64,000 nucleotides of DNA from Pinirhizobacter soli (GCF_015905305.1 NZ_JADZLQ010000001.1:1822599-1886598), one strand, 5' to 3'. Shown: positions 25,189 through 34,387, counted from the first letter of the stretch. Notes: a model not told the origin generated them from the sequence alone. Numbers and translations are program-made.

Positions 25189-26243
25189 CGCGTGTCCTTC
25201 GAAAGGCTCGCCATGTCGATCACGAAGCGGTATTTCACGTCCGAGCGCAGCATGCGCTCGTAAGCCTGGTTGATATCCTGGATGGCGATCACCTCGATGT
25301 CCGAGACGATGCCATGGTCGGCGCAGAAATCGAGCATTTCCTGGGTTTCGGCAATACCCCCGATCAGCGAGCCGGCAAGCTGGCGGCGGCCGAAGAGCAG
25401 CGCACCGCCATGCACGGTAGGTGGCGTATCGGGCAGGCCGAGGAGCGTCATGGTGCCGTCGCGTTTAAGGAGCTGCAGGTAAGCGTTGAGGTCGTGCGGG
25501 GCCGAGACGGTGTCCAGGATGAAATCGAAGGTGGAGGCATGCTCCTTCATCGCGGCCTTGTCGTTGGACATCACCACGATATCGGCGCCCAGGCGCATGG
25601 CGTCGTCCTTCTTCGAAGGCGACGTGGTGAACTGCACCACCTGCGCTCCGAAGGCGTGGGCAAGCTTCAGCGCCATGTGGCCCAGCCCACCCAGGCCTAC
25701 CACACCCACCTTGCTGCCCGGGCCGATCTTCCAGTGCCTGAGCGGGGAATAGGTGGTGATGCCGGCGCAAAGCAGGGGTGCCACGGCGGCAGGCTCGAGG
25801 TTGTCGGGAATACGCAGGACGAACGCTTCGTCCACCACGATCACGCTCGAATAGCCGCCCTGGGTGGGCGTGCCGTCCTGCCGGTCCTTCGAAGCGTAGG
25901 TTCCGGTGAAGCCTTTTTCGCAGAACTGCTCGAGCCCCTCCCGGCAGGACGGGCACTCCCGGCAGGAATCCACCATGCAGCCGACGCCGACCAGCTGGCC
26001 GGGGGAAAATTTCTTCACGTCGTGACCGGCGTCGATCACCCGGCCGACGATTTCATGGCCCGGGACCATCGGGAACTCACCCCTTCCCCATTCATCCCGT
26101 ACCTGGTGGATGTCCGAATGACAGACCCCACACCAGAGGATCTGAATGACCACATCCGAAGGCCGGGGGTCCCGGCGCTGGAAATGGTAGGGGCCCAGGG
26201 GAGCCCTGGCATCCGGGGCGGCATAGCTGGAGGCGGGGATCAT
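25185..26243 (-). CDS. Zinc-dependent NADP(H) alcohol dehydrogenase (YahK/CAD type)
   Basis: 352 residues from the ATG at 26243. Catalytic zinc ligands are Cys in CGVCHSDIH, His in GHEIVGRV and a late Cys (LLCAGITTY); the structural zinc cluster is SCRECPSCREGLEQFC. The cofactor fold VVGLGGLGHMALKLA is followed by FTTSPSKKDDAMRLG, the Ser/Lys pattern of NADPH-using cinnamyl-alcohol-type enzymes. It should reduce aldehydes with NADPH in the cytoplasm; E. coli YahK is a broad aldehyde reductase. It converges with the UspA gene, sharing the CTAG bases. Confidence 0.92.
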   Translation of the reverse strand: MIPASSYAAPDARAPLGPYHFQRRDPRPSDVVIQILWCGVCHSDIHQVRDEWGRGEFPMVPGHEIVGRVIDAGHDVKKFSPGQLVGVGCMVDSCRECPSCREGLEQFCEKGFTGTYASKDRQDGTPTQGGYSSVIVVDEAFVLRIPDNLEPAAVAPLLCAGITTYSPLRHWKIGPGSKVGVVGLGGLGHMALKLAHAFGAQVVQFTTSPSKKDDAMRLGADIVVMSNDKAAMKEHASTFDFILDTVSAPHDLNAYLQLLKRDGTMTLLGLPDTPPTVHGGALLFGRRQLAGSLIGGIAETQEMLDFCADHGIVSDIEVIAIQDINQAYERMLRSDVKYRFVIDMASLSKDTR

Positions 26244-26371
26244 TGAAAGCTCCGGGGAAGGGGAAAACCCCGATGGTATGCCACCGGATGACCCCCCTGT
26301 CGCCTTCGGGGCCAAGCTTTGTAACAATCCGGTCACCTTATTCCCCGCTTTTCCTCGAGGACGTCGTAGCA

Positions 26372-27190
26372 GTGAGCTCTCCCTCCCTTCCCTGGTCGCT
26401 TGAAAACATCGACCTCGACGGCATCGACCTGGCGCGCGTCCGCGACAACGAAGACCTCTTCCTGCTGTTGTGCAGCGCCTCGTTCGTCGAGAGCGGTTCG
26501 GACCTGTACACGCACAACCTGATCGATCACTTCGCCGGCGACGACGAGCTGCAGGCCTGGCTGCGCGATCACTGGGAACATGAGGAAATGCAGCACGGCC
26601 GCGCACTGTCGGCTTATGTGCGGCACGTATGGCCGGAGTTCGATTGGGAAGCGGCCTTCAAGGGGTTCTTCGACGAGTACGGCGCGGTGTGCACCGCCGA
26701 CGAACTCGAATCCAGCCGCGGCCTGGAACTGGCCGCGCGCTGCGTGGTGGAAACGGGCACGGCCAGCCTCTACCGCGCGCTCAACGACGTGACCGACGAA
26801 CCGGTGTTGAAGACGCTCACCAACTTCATCAAGAGCGATGAAGTGCGCCACTACAAACATTTCTACCAGCACTTCCGCGTATACCGCGACCGCGAACGGA
26901 TTGGCCGCTACCGCATCTTCCGAGCGGTGTTGAAGCGCGTGAACGAGATCAAGAGCGAAGATAGCGACATCGCCATGCGCCATGTGTTCGACCGACGCTA
27001 TCCGGCGCTCGCCGGCAACCTCGCGGAGTTCCGCCGCGTCACCAGCCGCGCGCAGGGGCTGCTCAAGCGCCACCTGCCGGCGGAGATGACCGTGAAAATG
27101 TTATTGAAGCCGCTGGACCTTCCGACGCGGCTGCACAATGCGCTGGAAAAGCCGCTGACGAAGATCACCGAGCGGCTGTTCCTGCACTAG
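26372..27190 (+). CDS. Ferritin-like di-iron-site protein
   Basis: 272 residues from GTG 26372, which has GAGG eleven bases before; the frame is open upstream but lacks protein-like character. A ferritin-like four-helix bundle is indicated by WEHEEMQHGRAL (Glu-Glu-x-x-His) and SDEVRHYKHFYQHF (Asp-Glu-x-x-His), plus Glu in ELAARCVVETGTA, the ligand set of carboxylate-bridged di-iron proteins. A basic C-terminal tail (KRHLPAEMTVKMLLKPL) follows. The reaction is unknown; oxidase or hydroxylase activity on a small substrate or peroxide detoxification is possible. It diverges from the dehydrogenase gene. Confidence 0.8.
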   Translation: MSSPSLPWSLENIDLDGIDLARVRDNEDLFLLLCSASFVESGSDLYTHNLIDHFAGDDELQAWLRDHWEHEEMQHGRALSAYVRHVWPEFDWEAAFKGFFDEYGAVCTADELESSRGLELAARCVVETGTASLYRALNDVTDEPVLKTLTNFIKSDEVRHYKHFYQHFRVYRDRERIGRYRIFRAVLKRVNEIKSEDSDIAMRHVFDRRYPALAGNLAEFRRVTSRAQGLLKRHLPAEMTVKMLLKPLDLPTRLHNALEKPLTKITERLFLH

Positions 27191-27206
27191 GACGCGACCG
27201 ATCCGG

Positions 27207-27911
27207 TCACTTCTTTTTCGGCAATGCCGGGAATTTCGACGCATCGTAGCCGGCTGTCTCGAACACCACCGTCTGCTTGCCTCGATCGGCCGACACGATG
27301 TCCATCTGGATTTTCTTCACCTTCGGAAGTTCGGTGATGAACGCCTGGTCGTTCTTGATGAACATTGCAGGCTCGCCCGTGGTGGGCCGGTAACCCACCA
27401 GCGGGTGCGGCTTGCCGTCGTAGGTGGCGGTGATCTTGCAGTTGCCCGCGCAGGAAAAACCCTTGCCGCTGCCGAAGAGGAACACGCTCTGGCCCCAGGC
27501 GGTGTGCCGGCGCAGCACCAGGCGCACGCGATCGTCACCGGAGGGGCGGCTGGAATAGATCGTGGCGGTCACCTGGGTACCGCCGGCCATGGGCGCTGTC
27601 TGGTACTGCCAGAGGTTCTTCAGGCGCGCTTCCTCGGCATCTTTCTCCACCTTCACCTTCAGATCCGGAAGGGTCTTGTTGACCTCGGCGGCTGCGGGTG
27701 TGTCGGGATAGCGCTTGAGGATGTCCTCACCCATCTGCACCGCCATCGCCTCGTTATGGATCGACAGGAGCTTGCGGTAGGTTTCAAGCTTGCCTGCCGA
27801 TTCATCCACCTGCGGCGCGGGCGCCGCCGCCTGCTGGGCGTCATCGTGACCCGAACAGGCAACCGTACCCAGGAGCAGCATCGACAGGAGCGCGGGGCGG
27901 AGAACGGGCAT
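27207..27911 (-). CDS. Predicted lipoprotein of unknown function
   Basis: 234 residues from the ATG at 27911. A lipoprotein signal (ALLSMLLLGTVAC, with Cys followed by Ser-Gly) is followed by a coiled, Lys/Glu-rich helical part that includes a TPR-like segment (ILKRYPDTPAAAEVNK), then a beta domain with a disulfide-type CAGNC. Nothing I recognise as a family. It converges with the ferritin-like gene, 16 nt apart, and diverges from the MFS exporter. Confidence 0.72.
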   Translation of the reverse strand: MPVLRPALLSMLLLGTVACSGHDDAQQAAAPAPQVDESAGKLETYRKLLSIHNEAMAVQMGEDILKRYPDTPAAAEVNKTLPDLKVKVEKDAEEARLKNLWQYQTAPMAGGTQVTATIYSSRPSGDDRVRLVLRRHTAWGQSVFLFGSGKGFSCAGNCKITATYDGKPHPLVGYRPTTGEPAMFIKNDQAFITELPKVKKIQMDIVSADRGKQTVVFETAGYDASKFPALPKKK

Positions 27912-28014
27912 GGCGGGGCATCCGGTTTGAATTGCGGGGTATCTAGCTTGGACCGCAGCGCCCCGCCGCTGCAAGCGGCGCTACCATTGGCGCCTTTCCC
28001 AGCGAACAAGCCGC

Positions 28015-29277
28015 ATGCCCGCTCCCACTGCCGCGACCGGCGAGTCGCTCTTCGCCCACCGGGCGTTCACGCAATTCTGGCTGGCGCGAACCGCCTCGAG
28101 CTTCGGCTTCCAGATGGTTTCGGTGGCAGTGGGCTGGCAGGTGTATGCCATCACCCATCGCGCCTTCGACCTGGGCCTGATCGGCCTGGTGCAGTTCATC
28201 CCTTCGCTGCTGCTGGCGCTGCCCGCGGGCCACGTGGCGGACCAGTTCGAACGGCGGCGCATCGTGCTGGGGGCGGACATCCTGGAGTTCTGTTGCATTG
28301 GCCTGCTGGCACTGGGGACCGTGCTGGGCGCGTTAAGCGAAACGACGATCCTGCTGCTGGTATTCGGGCTGGGCGTGACCAAGGCTTTCGAGTGGCCAGC
28401 GATGCAGTCGATGCTTCCGGGACTGGTGCCGCCCTCACTGTTGACGCGGGCCATGGCGGCGAACGGCTCCGGCGGCCAGGCAGCGATGATCATGGGGCCG
28501 GCGCTGGGCGGCTTGTTGTATATCCTCGGGCCCGAGGTGGTGTACGGAGTGTCGGCACTGCTGTACCTGGCAGCCGTGGGCTTGCTGTGGCGCCTGCGTT
28601 ACGAGCACATACCGCCACGGCGGGAACCGGCAACCCTGAAGGTCCTATTCGCCGGCGTGCACTTCATCCGCCACCGCCCTGCCGTGCTGGGCGTGATTTC
28701 ACTCGACCTCTTCGCGGTGCTGCTTGGCGGAGCCACGGCGCTGCTTCCCGTGTTTGCCCGCGACATCCTGCACACAGGCCCGTGGGGCTTGGGCTTGCTG
28801 CGTGCCGCACCGGCCGTAGGTGCGCTGCTGATGTCATTCTGGCTGGCCCGGCATTCGCTTGAGCGCCGGGTGGGACCGATCATGTTCGCCTGTGTCGCGG
28901 CATTCGGCGTGGCTACCATGGTCTTCGCGGTGTCCACCACGCTGTGGTTGTCCCTGGCCGCCCTGTTCGCCCTTGGCGCATTCGACATGGTCAGCATGGT
29001 GATCCGCGGCGCCCTGGTACAACTGGATACGCCCGACGACATGCGCGGCCGCGTGAGCGCGGTCAACGCCATTTTCATCAATACTTCCAACCAGCTGGGG
29101 GAATTTGAATCGGGACTGCTGGCGGCGGCCGTGGGGGCCGTCAACGCCACTCTTATCGGCGGGGTCGGCACGCTGCTGGTGGTGGGCCTGTGGATGTGGT
29201 GGTTCCCCTCGCTGAGGCAGCGCCAGGGGCTGCGTGAGGCACCCGGCAAGCCCGAAGGCGCCAGCGCCTCGCTTTAG
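28015..29277 (+). CDS. MFS exporter, EntS-like
   Basis: 420 residues with about eleven to twelve helices. The start FTQFWLARTASSFGFQMVSVAVGWQ and the loop GHVADQFERRRIVLGADI match the MFS_3/EntS family, which exports siderophores or drugs. A central loop (RYEHIPPRREP) and the second-half motif VQLDTPDDMRGRVSAVN are also typical. No siderophore genes are nearby, so the substrate is unknown. The ATG at 28015 is 104 nt from the divergent lipoprotein start. Confidence 0.87.
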   Translation: MPAPTAATGESLFAHRAFTQFWLARTASSFGFQMVSVAVGWQVYAITHRAFDLGLIGLVQFIPSLLLALPAGHVADQFERRRIVLGADILEFCCIGLLALGTVLGALSETTILLLVFGLGVTKAFEWPAMQSMLPGLVPPSLLTRAMAANGSGGQAAMIMGPALGGLLYILGPEVVYGVSALLYLAAVGLLWRLRYEHIPPRREPATLKVLFAGVHFIRHRPAVLGVISLDLFAVLLGGATALLPVFARDILHTGPWGLGLLRAAPAVGALLMSFWLARHSLERRVGPIMFACVAAFGVATMVFAVSTTLWLSLAALFALGAFDMVSMVIRGALVQLDTPDDMRGRVSAVNAIFINTSNQLGEFESGLLAAAVGAVNATLIGGVGTLLVVGLWMWWFPSLRQRQGLREAPGKPEGASASL

Positions 29278-29283
29278 GGGTCT

Positions 29284-29313
29284 TTGCAAAGCGCGTGGGT
29301 TTGGTCATAGGAT
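29284..29313 (+). promoter_or_regulatory. Possible sigma-70 promoter for the thioredoxin-TPR gene
   Basis: TTGCAA and TAGGAT, each 4/6 to consensus, are separated by 18 nt and lie 29 nt before the ATG. This is a weak match found by eye. Confidence 0.3.
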
Positions 29314-29341
29314 GGACGTCTATACCGCCAAAGGCACACCC

Positions 29342-30649
29342 ATGAAGCGTCTTGCCGCACTGCTGCTGCCCCTGGCGCTCGCCGCCGCCCTCCCGGCCAC
29401 GGCCGCCTCCGGCAAGGGCCCGGCCACCATCGCCGCCGCGCTCGAGCAAGCTGCCCGCCAGCACAAGCCGGTGCTGATCGATTTCCAGGCTGTGTGGTGC
29501 TACTCGTGCTATTTCATGGCCTCGCACGTGCTTACCGGTGATGAGTTCAAGGCCCTGGAAAGCAAGGTGGTGTTCGTCGAGGCCGATGCCGACGCCCCGG
29601 ACGGCCAGGCCTGGATGAAAAAGCTCAACGTGCATTTCCTGCCTACTTATGTGGCACTGGACGAACACGGCAACGAGCTTGGCCGCATCCTCGCCGAGCG
29701 CCCGCGTGACAAGTTCTATCCCGAGGTTGCAGCCATCCTCTCGGGCAACCAGCGCCTGGACAAGCTCAAGGGTGACGCCCAGAAGGGTTCGCTGGCCGCC
29801 GTAGCCGCGGTGCTGGACGACTACCAGAAACACTACGCGGGACCTGAGGGACTGGCCTGGTTCGACACGCTGCCACCGGTGGTGAAGAACGTCGCCGACA
29901 AGGACCGGGACGTCGCCCTAAGCCGGCAGCAACTACTGCTGCTCAAGGCCAAGGCAGACAAGGACGACGCCGCGACCGCCGATGCCGCCAAACACGTACT
30001 CGCCGGCCGCATCGACTGCCAGCGCCCCTACGTGCTCGATGACCTCCTTGCCGCCACCAAGTCGTTACCGCTGGAGCAGAAACGTGCGGCGGCGGCCGAA
30101 CAGAAAGAAGCCATGCAGTCGTACGTCGACACCCAGGTACTGGTGGCCAACCCGCCGTGTGCCGACATCCGCAGTGGCGTGCTGTCGCTTGCCGACGTCG
30201 ACGCCGCGGCAGGCGATGCCGCCGGCGAGAAAGCCATCCTGGACCGCGCCATCGACATGACGCGCGGCAAGCTTGGCGATAACGTTGCCAGCGATCGCAA
30301 CCTCGCCGACAACCTGCGCGTGTACCTGCTGCGCGCCAAGCGCACCGACGAAGTGGATGCGCTCGAACTGAAGCTGATCGCCGCCTATCCGAACGACTAC
30401 GTCTACGCCTACCGCCATGGCCGCAACCTGGTGGAGAACGGCCACGCGCAGGAAGGCTTGCCCTTCCTGGAAAAAGCCGCGACCAAGGCCTATGGCGCGA
30501 ACAAACTGCAGGTGGCGACCTACCGCGCCAAGGCGCTGATCGCCCTGGGCCGCAAGGATGAAGCGAAGAAAGTGGTCGATACCGTGGTGGCGCAGGAAGG
30601 CAAGACCTTCCCCGAGGCTGCTGCGCGGCTACGGCAGACCATCGGCTAG
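29342..30649 (+). CDS. Exported thioredoxin-fold protein with TPR-like C-terminus
   Basis: 435 residues with a signal peptide (LAALLLPLALAAALPATAA). A thioredoxin fold follows, with the WCYSC redox site (near residue 52) and the cis-Pro in FLPTYVAL, resembling the C-terminal domain of DsbD. The remaining 280 residues are helical with TPR-like units (ANLVENGHAQEGLPFLEKAA, ALGRKDEAKKVVDTVVAQEG). It is probably a periplasmic thiol-disulfide protein that docks partners through its repeats. The frame extends 36 codons upstream, but the ATG at 29342 starts the signal peptide. Confidence 0.85.
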   Translation: MKRLAALLLPLALAAALPATAASGKGPATIAAALEQAARQHKPVLIDFQAVWCYSCYFMASHVLTGDEFKALESKVVFVEADADAPDGQAWMKKLNVHFLPTYVALDEHGNELGRILAERPRDKFYPEVAAILSGNQRLDKLKGDAQKGSLAAVAAVLDDYQKHYAGPEGLAWFDTLPPVVKNVADKDRDVALSRQQLLLLKAKADKDDAATADAAKHVLAGRIDCQRPYVLDDLLAATKSLPLEQKRAAAAEQKEAMQSYVDTQVLVANPPCADIRSGVLSLADVDAAAGDAAGEKAILDRAIDMTRGKLGDNVASDRNLADNLRVYLLRAKRTDEVDALELKLIAAYPNDYVYAYRHGRNLVENGHAQEGLPFLEKAATKAYGANKLQVATYRAKALIALGRKDEAKKVVDTVVAQEGKTFPEAAARLRQTIG

Positions 30650-30694
30650 GAGGCCCGCTACACTCGTCCTCCCCCGTCGCAGCGGAATGCCCCA

Positions 30695-31366
30695 TTGATT
30701 ACCGTTCATCATTTGAATAATTCGCGGTCACAGCGGGTGCTTTGGCTGCTGGAGGAGCTTGGCCTGCCCTACGAGGTGAAGCGCTACCAGCGTGATGCGC
30801 ACACGATGCTCGCACCGCCGGAACTCAAGCGCGTGCACCCCCTGGGCAAGTCGCCAGTCATCACCGAGGACGACCGCACGATCGCCGAATCCGGTGCGAT
30901 CATCGAATACCTGCTTGAACGCCACGGTCGCGGCCGCCTGGTGCCCGCGCCGGGCACCGACGACAAGCTCCGCTACACCTACTGGCTTCACTATGCCGAA
31001 GGCTCGGCCATGCCGCCGCTGCTGCTGAAACTGGTCTTCAGCCGCATCGAGTCCGCGCCGATGCCGTTTTTCGCCAAGCCTGTCGCCAAGAAGATTGCCC
31101 GGACGGGCCAGAAAACATTCATCGATCCGCAGATCCAGCTGCATCTGGACTACCTGGAAGGTCAATTGGGCCCGAACGGCTGGTTCGCCGGCGATGAGTT
31201 CACCGCGGCGGACATCCAGATGAGTTTCCCGCTGGAGGCCGCGGCCTCGCGCATCGGCCTGGAGGGCACCTATCCACGCCTTGCGGCCTTCCTGCAGCGC
31301 ATTCACGCCCGCCCGGCCTATCAGCAGGCGCTGGACCGCGGCGGTGCCTACGACCTGCTTAGCTGA
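30695..31366 (+). CDS. Glutathione S-transferase, Gtt1-like
   Basis: 223 residues. The N-terminal thioredoxin-like domain has the active-site region NNSRSQRVLWLLEELGLPYE (Ser rather than Tyr), HPLGKSPV with the cis-Pro, and the glutathione-binding AESGAIIEYL. The all-helical C-terminal domain ends FLQRIHARPAYQQAL. It conjugates or reduces with glutathione in the cytoplasm. The start is TTG 30695: an upstream ATG is out of frame and soon stops, and the protein homologous region begins at ITVHHL. It is 45 nt downstream of the thioredoxin-TPR gene. Confidence 0.92.
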   Translation: MITVHHLNNSRSQRVLWLLEELGLPYEVKRYQRDAHTMLAPPELKRVHPLGKSPVITEDDRTIAESGAIIEYLLERHGRGRLVPAPGTDDKLRYTYWLHYAEGSAMPPLLLKLVFSRIESAPMPFFAKPVAKKIARTGQKTFIDPQIQLHLDYLEGQLGPNGWFAGDEFTAADIQMSFPLEAAASRIGLEGTYPRLAAFLQRIHARPAYQQALDRGGAYDLLS

Positions 31367-31462
31367 ACGCATCGACGGGGCCACGCCGGGCTTTTTACGC
31401 CAGGCTCACGACGTCGGCGGCAACCTCGATGAAAAGTCGATACGCATGAGAGGGAGTGGCCG

Positions 31463-31813
31463 ATGAGCAAGTACCGGGATCTTGAAAGTGCCGTCAACGG
31501 TGTATCCGGCCGAGTGCGTGGTTATGCGAGCGATGCGGCCGATCGTGCGTCGGATCTTGCAGACCGCGGACGCGATACGGCTTCGGATCTTGCCGAGCAG
31601 GGCCGCAAACTGGGCCTGAAATGGAGCAAGCGGGCCCGACAGACGCGCCCGATTGCCTACCTTGCGGAGGATTTCGCCGACGAGGCGAATTACCAGTACC
31701 GCCGACTGCGTCGCCAGGTGAAGCGTCATCCAGCCACCGCCGTAGGCATTGCCGCCGTAGCCGTGGGGACTTTCCTGCTGCTTCGACATATCTGGAACAA
31801 CCGCGACGAATAG
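31463..31813 (+). CDS. YqjD/ElaB-like (DUF883-like) C-tail-anchored protein
   Basis: 116 residues: a long polar helix with heptad-like Ala/Asp/Arg repeats (YASDAADRASDLADRGRDTA) and one C-terminal membrane helix (AVGIAAVAVGTFLLLRHI) followed by NNRDE. This layout matches the DUF883 group; E. coli YqjD and ElaB bind ribosomes and localise to the cell pole in stationary phase. The family match is by layout, not strict motif. GAGAGGGAG precedes the ATG, and a strong terminator lies 28 nt after the stop. Confidence 0.7.
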   Translation: MSKYRDLESAVNGVSGRVRGYASDAADRASDLADRGRDTASDLAEQGRKLGLKWSKRARQTRPIAYLAEDFADEANYQYRRLRRQVKRHPATAVGIAAVAVGTFLLLRHIWNNRDE

Positions 31814-31840
31814 CTCCTTTGTTCCGCACCGTCTGAAAGA

Positions 31841-31866
31841 AAAGACCGGCCACGCGCCGGTCTTTT
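31841..31866. terminator. Bidirectional rho-independent terminator
   Basis: A 10-bp perfect stem (AAAGACCGGC/GCCGGTCTTT) with loop CACGC. T-rich flanks on both strands end the YqjD-like gene (plus) and the LysR gene (minus) that converge here. Confidence 0.88.
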
Positions 31867-31878
31867 CGTATAGGCCTG

Positions 31879-32826
31879 CTAAAGCGTGTCGCGATGCGAG
31901 CCGGGTGATTCGCGCACGCGCCGAAAGCACTGGCGCACGATGTATGCGAATGCCGCCGGGACGGCACCATCGGATTTATCAGCGCAGGCGAGCGAGAGTT
32001 CGATCGCGCCAAGCCGAGGAAGCTCGATCCGGGGTACGAAGGTGCGGATGGGCGAAGGTACGGTGTTGGCAAGCATGGGCGTGACACCCAGGCCTGAACG
32101 GACCGCGGCAACCACGGAGGCGTGCGAGTGTCCTTCGAAACGAAGGCGGTAGCCACGACCCTCCCGCACAAGGGCGTCGATCGCCAGTTCGCGGTCAGGA
32201 CAACCCTCGCCAAAGACAACAAGGTCGATGTCGCTGTCTTCCGAAGGATCTTCAAGGGCGCCGATCCAGCGCAAAGTCTCCACGTGCACCACTTCGGCAA
32301 TGATCGAGGCTGGGCATGCCTGGGCAAGCAGGACGTCGATTTCTCCCCGTTCATAGCTTGCCCAAAGCCCTGGGCTATATCCGGTGCGCAGTTCTACCGT
32401 CACACCGGGCAACGCGTGATTGCACGCGGCAAGGATGGGCGGCAGGAAGCTGGCAGCATAGGTATCGGACATGCCCACGACGATCCGCGCACCGGAGGTC
32501 TCGCCCTGCATCGTCGAAAGCGCGGTGTCGTTGAAAGCGAGCATGTCCATCGCCAGCGGCAGCAGCTTGCGTCCACGCTCGGTAAGCACGAGCCCACGCC
32601 TGCCCCGCAGGAACAGCGCCCCACCCATCTGGCTTTCCAGCCGCTGGATCTGCTGGCTTACCGCCGACGGCACCCGATGCAGGCATGCCGCACCCGCGGC
32701 GATGGAGCCGGCCTCGTGAACCACGACGAATGATCGCAGGTAGGCGGTGTCGATCAATGCCGGGAGGGGTTTCTCCAGACGATAACTGGCGGGAACCTGG
32801 ATGTCCCGCGAAAGCGTGCGCTGCAT
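31879..32826 (-). CDS. LysR-family transcriptional regulator
   Basis: 315 residues from the ATG at 32826. The N-terminal winged helix-turn-helix contains YLRSFVVVHEAGSIAAGAACL and VPSAVSQQIQRLESQMGGALF, the LysR DNA-binding helix pair, and LTERGRKLL. The effector domain (about 110-300) has the usual two lobes. The target genes and effector are unknown: neither neighbour is divergent from it. A longer start (ATG 32883) would add 19 residues before the first helix and is less likely. Confidence 0.92.
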   Translation of the reverse strand: MQRTLSRDIQVPASYRLEKPLPALIDTAYLRSFVVVHEAGSIAAGAACLHRVPSAVSQQIQRLESQMGGALFLRGRRGLVLTERGRKLLPLAMDMLAFNDTALSTMQGETSGARIVVGMSDTYAASFLPPILAACNHALPGVTVELRTGYSPGLWASYERGEIDVLLAQACPASIIAEVVHVETLRWIGALEDPSEDSDIDLVVFGEGCPDRELAIDALVREGRGYRLRFEGHSHASVVAAVRSGLGVTPMLANTVPSPIRTFVPRIELPRLGAIELSLACADKSDGAVPAAFAYIVRQCFRRVRESPGSHRDTL

Positions 32827-32874
32827 GGAATGCCCTGGGCTGTTGATTGCCTTGCGAGCATACGCATGCCAACA

Positions 32875-32918
32875 AAAAATCATTGCAGGATTCGTCCATT
32901 TTCGTGGACGAATCCTGC
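32875..32918 (-). terminator. Rho-independent terminator with long perfect stem
   Basis: A 14-bp perfect inverted repeat (GCAGGATTCGTCCA at 32885-32898 and its complement at 32905-32918) with a 6-nt loop. On the minus strand it is followed after four bases by ATTTTTT. It sits 7 nt after the stop of the NlpC/P60 gene. Confidence 0.8.
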
Positions 32919-32925
32919 GTGATGG

Positions 32926-34320
32926 CTACGGCCGGATGCGTACCAGGCTGGTCATGGCATCGACGTAGGAAAGCTTCTCGTCGATCAGCAGGGGAAGCAG
33001 CGGGGTTACCGATACCTCGTTCGTACGCGTCCAGTGCTTGTGGCCCTGGGCGTCGAGATAGATCACGCCGCCAACGTCCTGGATGACGTACGGCTCCCCA
33101 TTCACGCGTCCCAGGAACATCATCACGTGGCCGGGGATGTAGATCAGGTCGCCCACCTGGGCCTGCGCGATCGCCTTCATCCGCGCCTCGTGGCTATCGG
33201 CGGCGGTGAACAACTGGTGTGCAAGCTCCGGGCTCTTGGCCTGGTCACCGGTATTGCGCGGCATCTGCACACCCAGGCTACGGTAGACGTCGGAGACGAA
33301 ACCACTGCAGTCGCGGCCGTTGTAGAGATGCCCCCAGCCGTAGCGCTCGCCGAGGAACTTGAACGCCTGGCGGATGACATTGGCCTGCGTCAGCGGCACG
33401 TAGTCAGGCTCACTGTCGGCATTACGCTGCAAGAGCGCCGGCTGGAAATGCAGCGAGCCATCCTGGGCACGCACGGGCAGTTGCAAGGTCCAGGATACGT
33501 ACGGCCCCTGGCCGTTCACCGGCTCATCCGGCGGCAGGTCCGCCAACGGCACGCGCGCTCCCATATCCAGTTGCAGTTCCGACACCGCTGGCGCCTCCGG
33601 CGTGAACACGGTGCGCACCTTGGCGCCCGTCACCACCCGATAGGGCGTTTTATCAGCGTAGTTGAGCACTTCATCCCGGCTGCCAACGGCGATGGCCGAC
33701 TTGTTCACCCACGCCGCGTAGCGCGGGCTCACCACGAAGTACCACTGCCCGTCCTCGCTTTCATGCACGATCACCACCGGGTCGCCGGGAAACAGCATGC
33801 TCTCCTGGAGGCTTTCAAAATCCGGCTGGTCGGGCACGGTGAAAGCTTTCAGATCCGTGGGGAAGGTGCGCAACGACTGCCGGGCCACGGAGATGCCATA
33901 GCGCGCCGTCACGTGTTCGGGAATCTTCTCCAGCGCGATGCTGGCCACGATCGGATCGACCACGGACTTCGGCAGCGGCTGGTTGTGTACGTCCAGTAGC
34001 GGCTTGGCCGGCATCTTCGATACCTTGGCGATCCATGCCTTGACCTGCCCGGCGCTGATTTGCGCGGGAATGTTGGCCAGGACGTACATCGACGGATCGT
34101 TGGCGAACGTGCGCGCGTTGAGCGCCTTCAATTCCTCTCGGCTGAAAATCACCTTGTCCGGCGCCGGTGCGCGGGCGATCCAGTAATCGGGCGAGAACAT
34201 CGCGTCCTGGGTACCGATCACTCCGGATGCGGGCACGGGCAAGGTCGGTGCAGCAGCCAATGCATGGGCGCTGCCGAGGGCAAGGGCAACACCTAAGACG
34301 ATGCGGGAAAGGTTGGGCAC
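32926..34320 (-). CDS. Exported SH3-domain NlpC/P60 peptidoglycan hydrolase
   Basis: 464 residues with a signal peptide (IVLGVALALGSAHALAA). The central part contains SH3-like segments (GDPVVIVHESEDGQWYFV, PRYAAWVNKSAIAVG). The C-terminal NlpC/P60 domain has the catalytic Cys in YNGRDCSGFVSDVYRS and His in YIPGHVMMFLG, with a third polar residue in VIQDVGG. It should cleave stem peptides of murein (gamma-D-Glu-mDAP type). The start is GTG 34320 with GGAG seven bases upstream. A strong terminator follows the stop; the gene is monocistronic. Confidence 0.9.
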   Translation of the reverse strand: MPNLSRIVLGVALALGSAHALAAAPTLPVPASGVIGTQDAMFSPDYWIARAPAPDKVIFSREELKALNARTFANDPSMYVLANIPAQISAGQVKAWIAKVSKMPAKPLLDVHNQPLPKSVVDPIVASIALEKIPEHVTARYGISVARQSLRTFPTDLKAFTVPDQPDFESLQESMLFPGDPVVIVHESEDGQWYFVVSPRYAAWVNKSAIAVGSRDEVLNYADKTPYRVVTGAKVRTVFTPEAPAVSELQLDMGARVPLADLPPDEPVNGQGPYVSWTLQLPVRAQDGSLHFQPALLQRNADSEPDYVPLTQANVIRQAFKFLGERYGWGHLYNGRDCSGFVSDVYRSLGVQMPRNTGDQAKSPELAHQLFTAADSHEARMKAIAQAQVGDLIYIPGHVMMFLGRVNGEPYVIQDVGGVIYLDAQGHKHWTRTNEVSVTPLLPLLIDEKLSYVDAMTSLVRIRP

Positions 34321-34387
34321 GTACGCACTCCAATAACGAAGGGATCAAGGTATCCATGGCAACACCCGTGCCAACCATAACCGCCTG

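Noticed and set aside
27196-27218. Short GACCG/CGGTC hairpin followed by T-rich bases after the ferritin-like gene
   Set aside because: The stem is only 5 bp with a 3-nt loop and overlaps the stop of the convergent gene; too weak to call.
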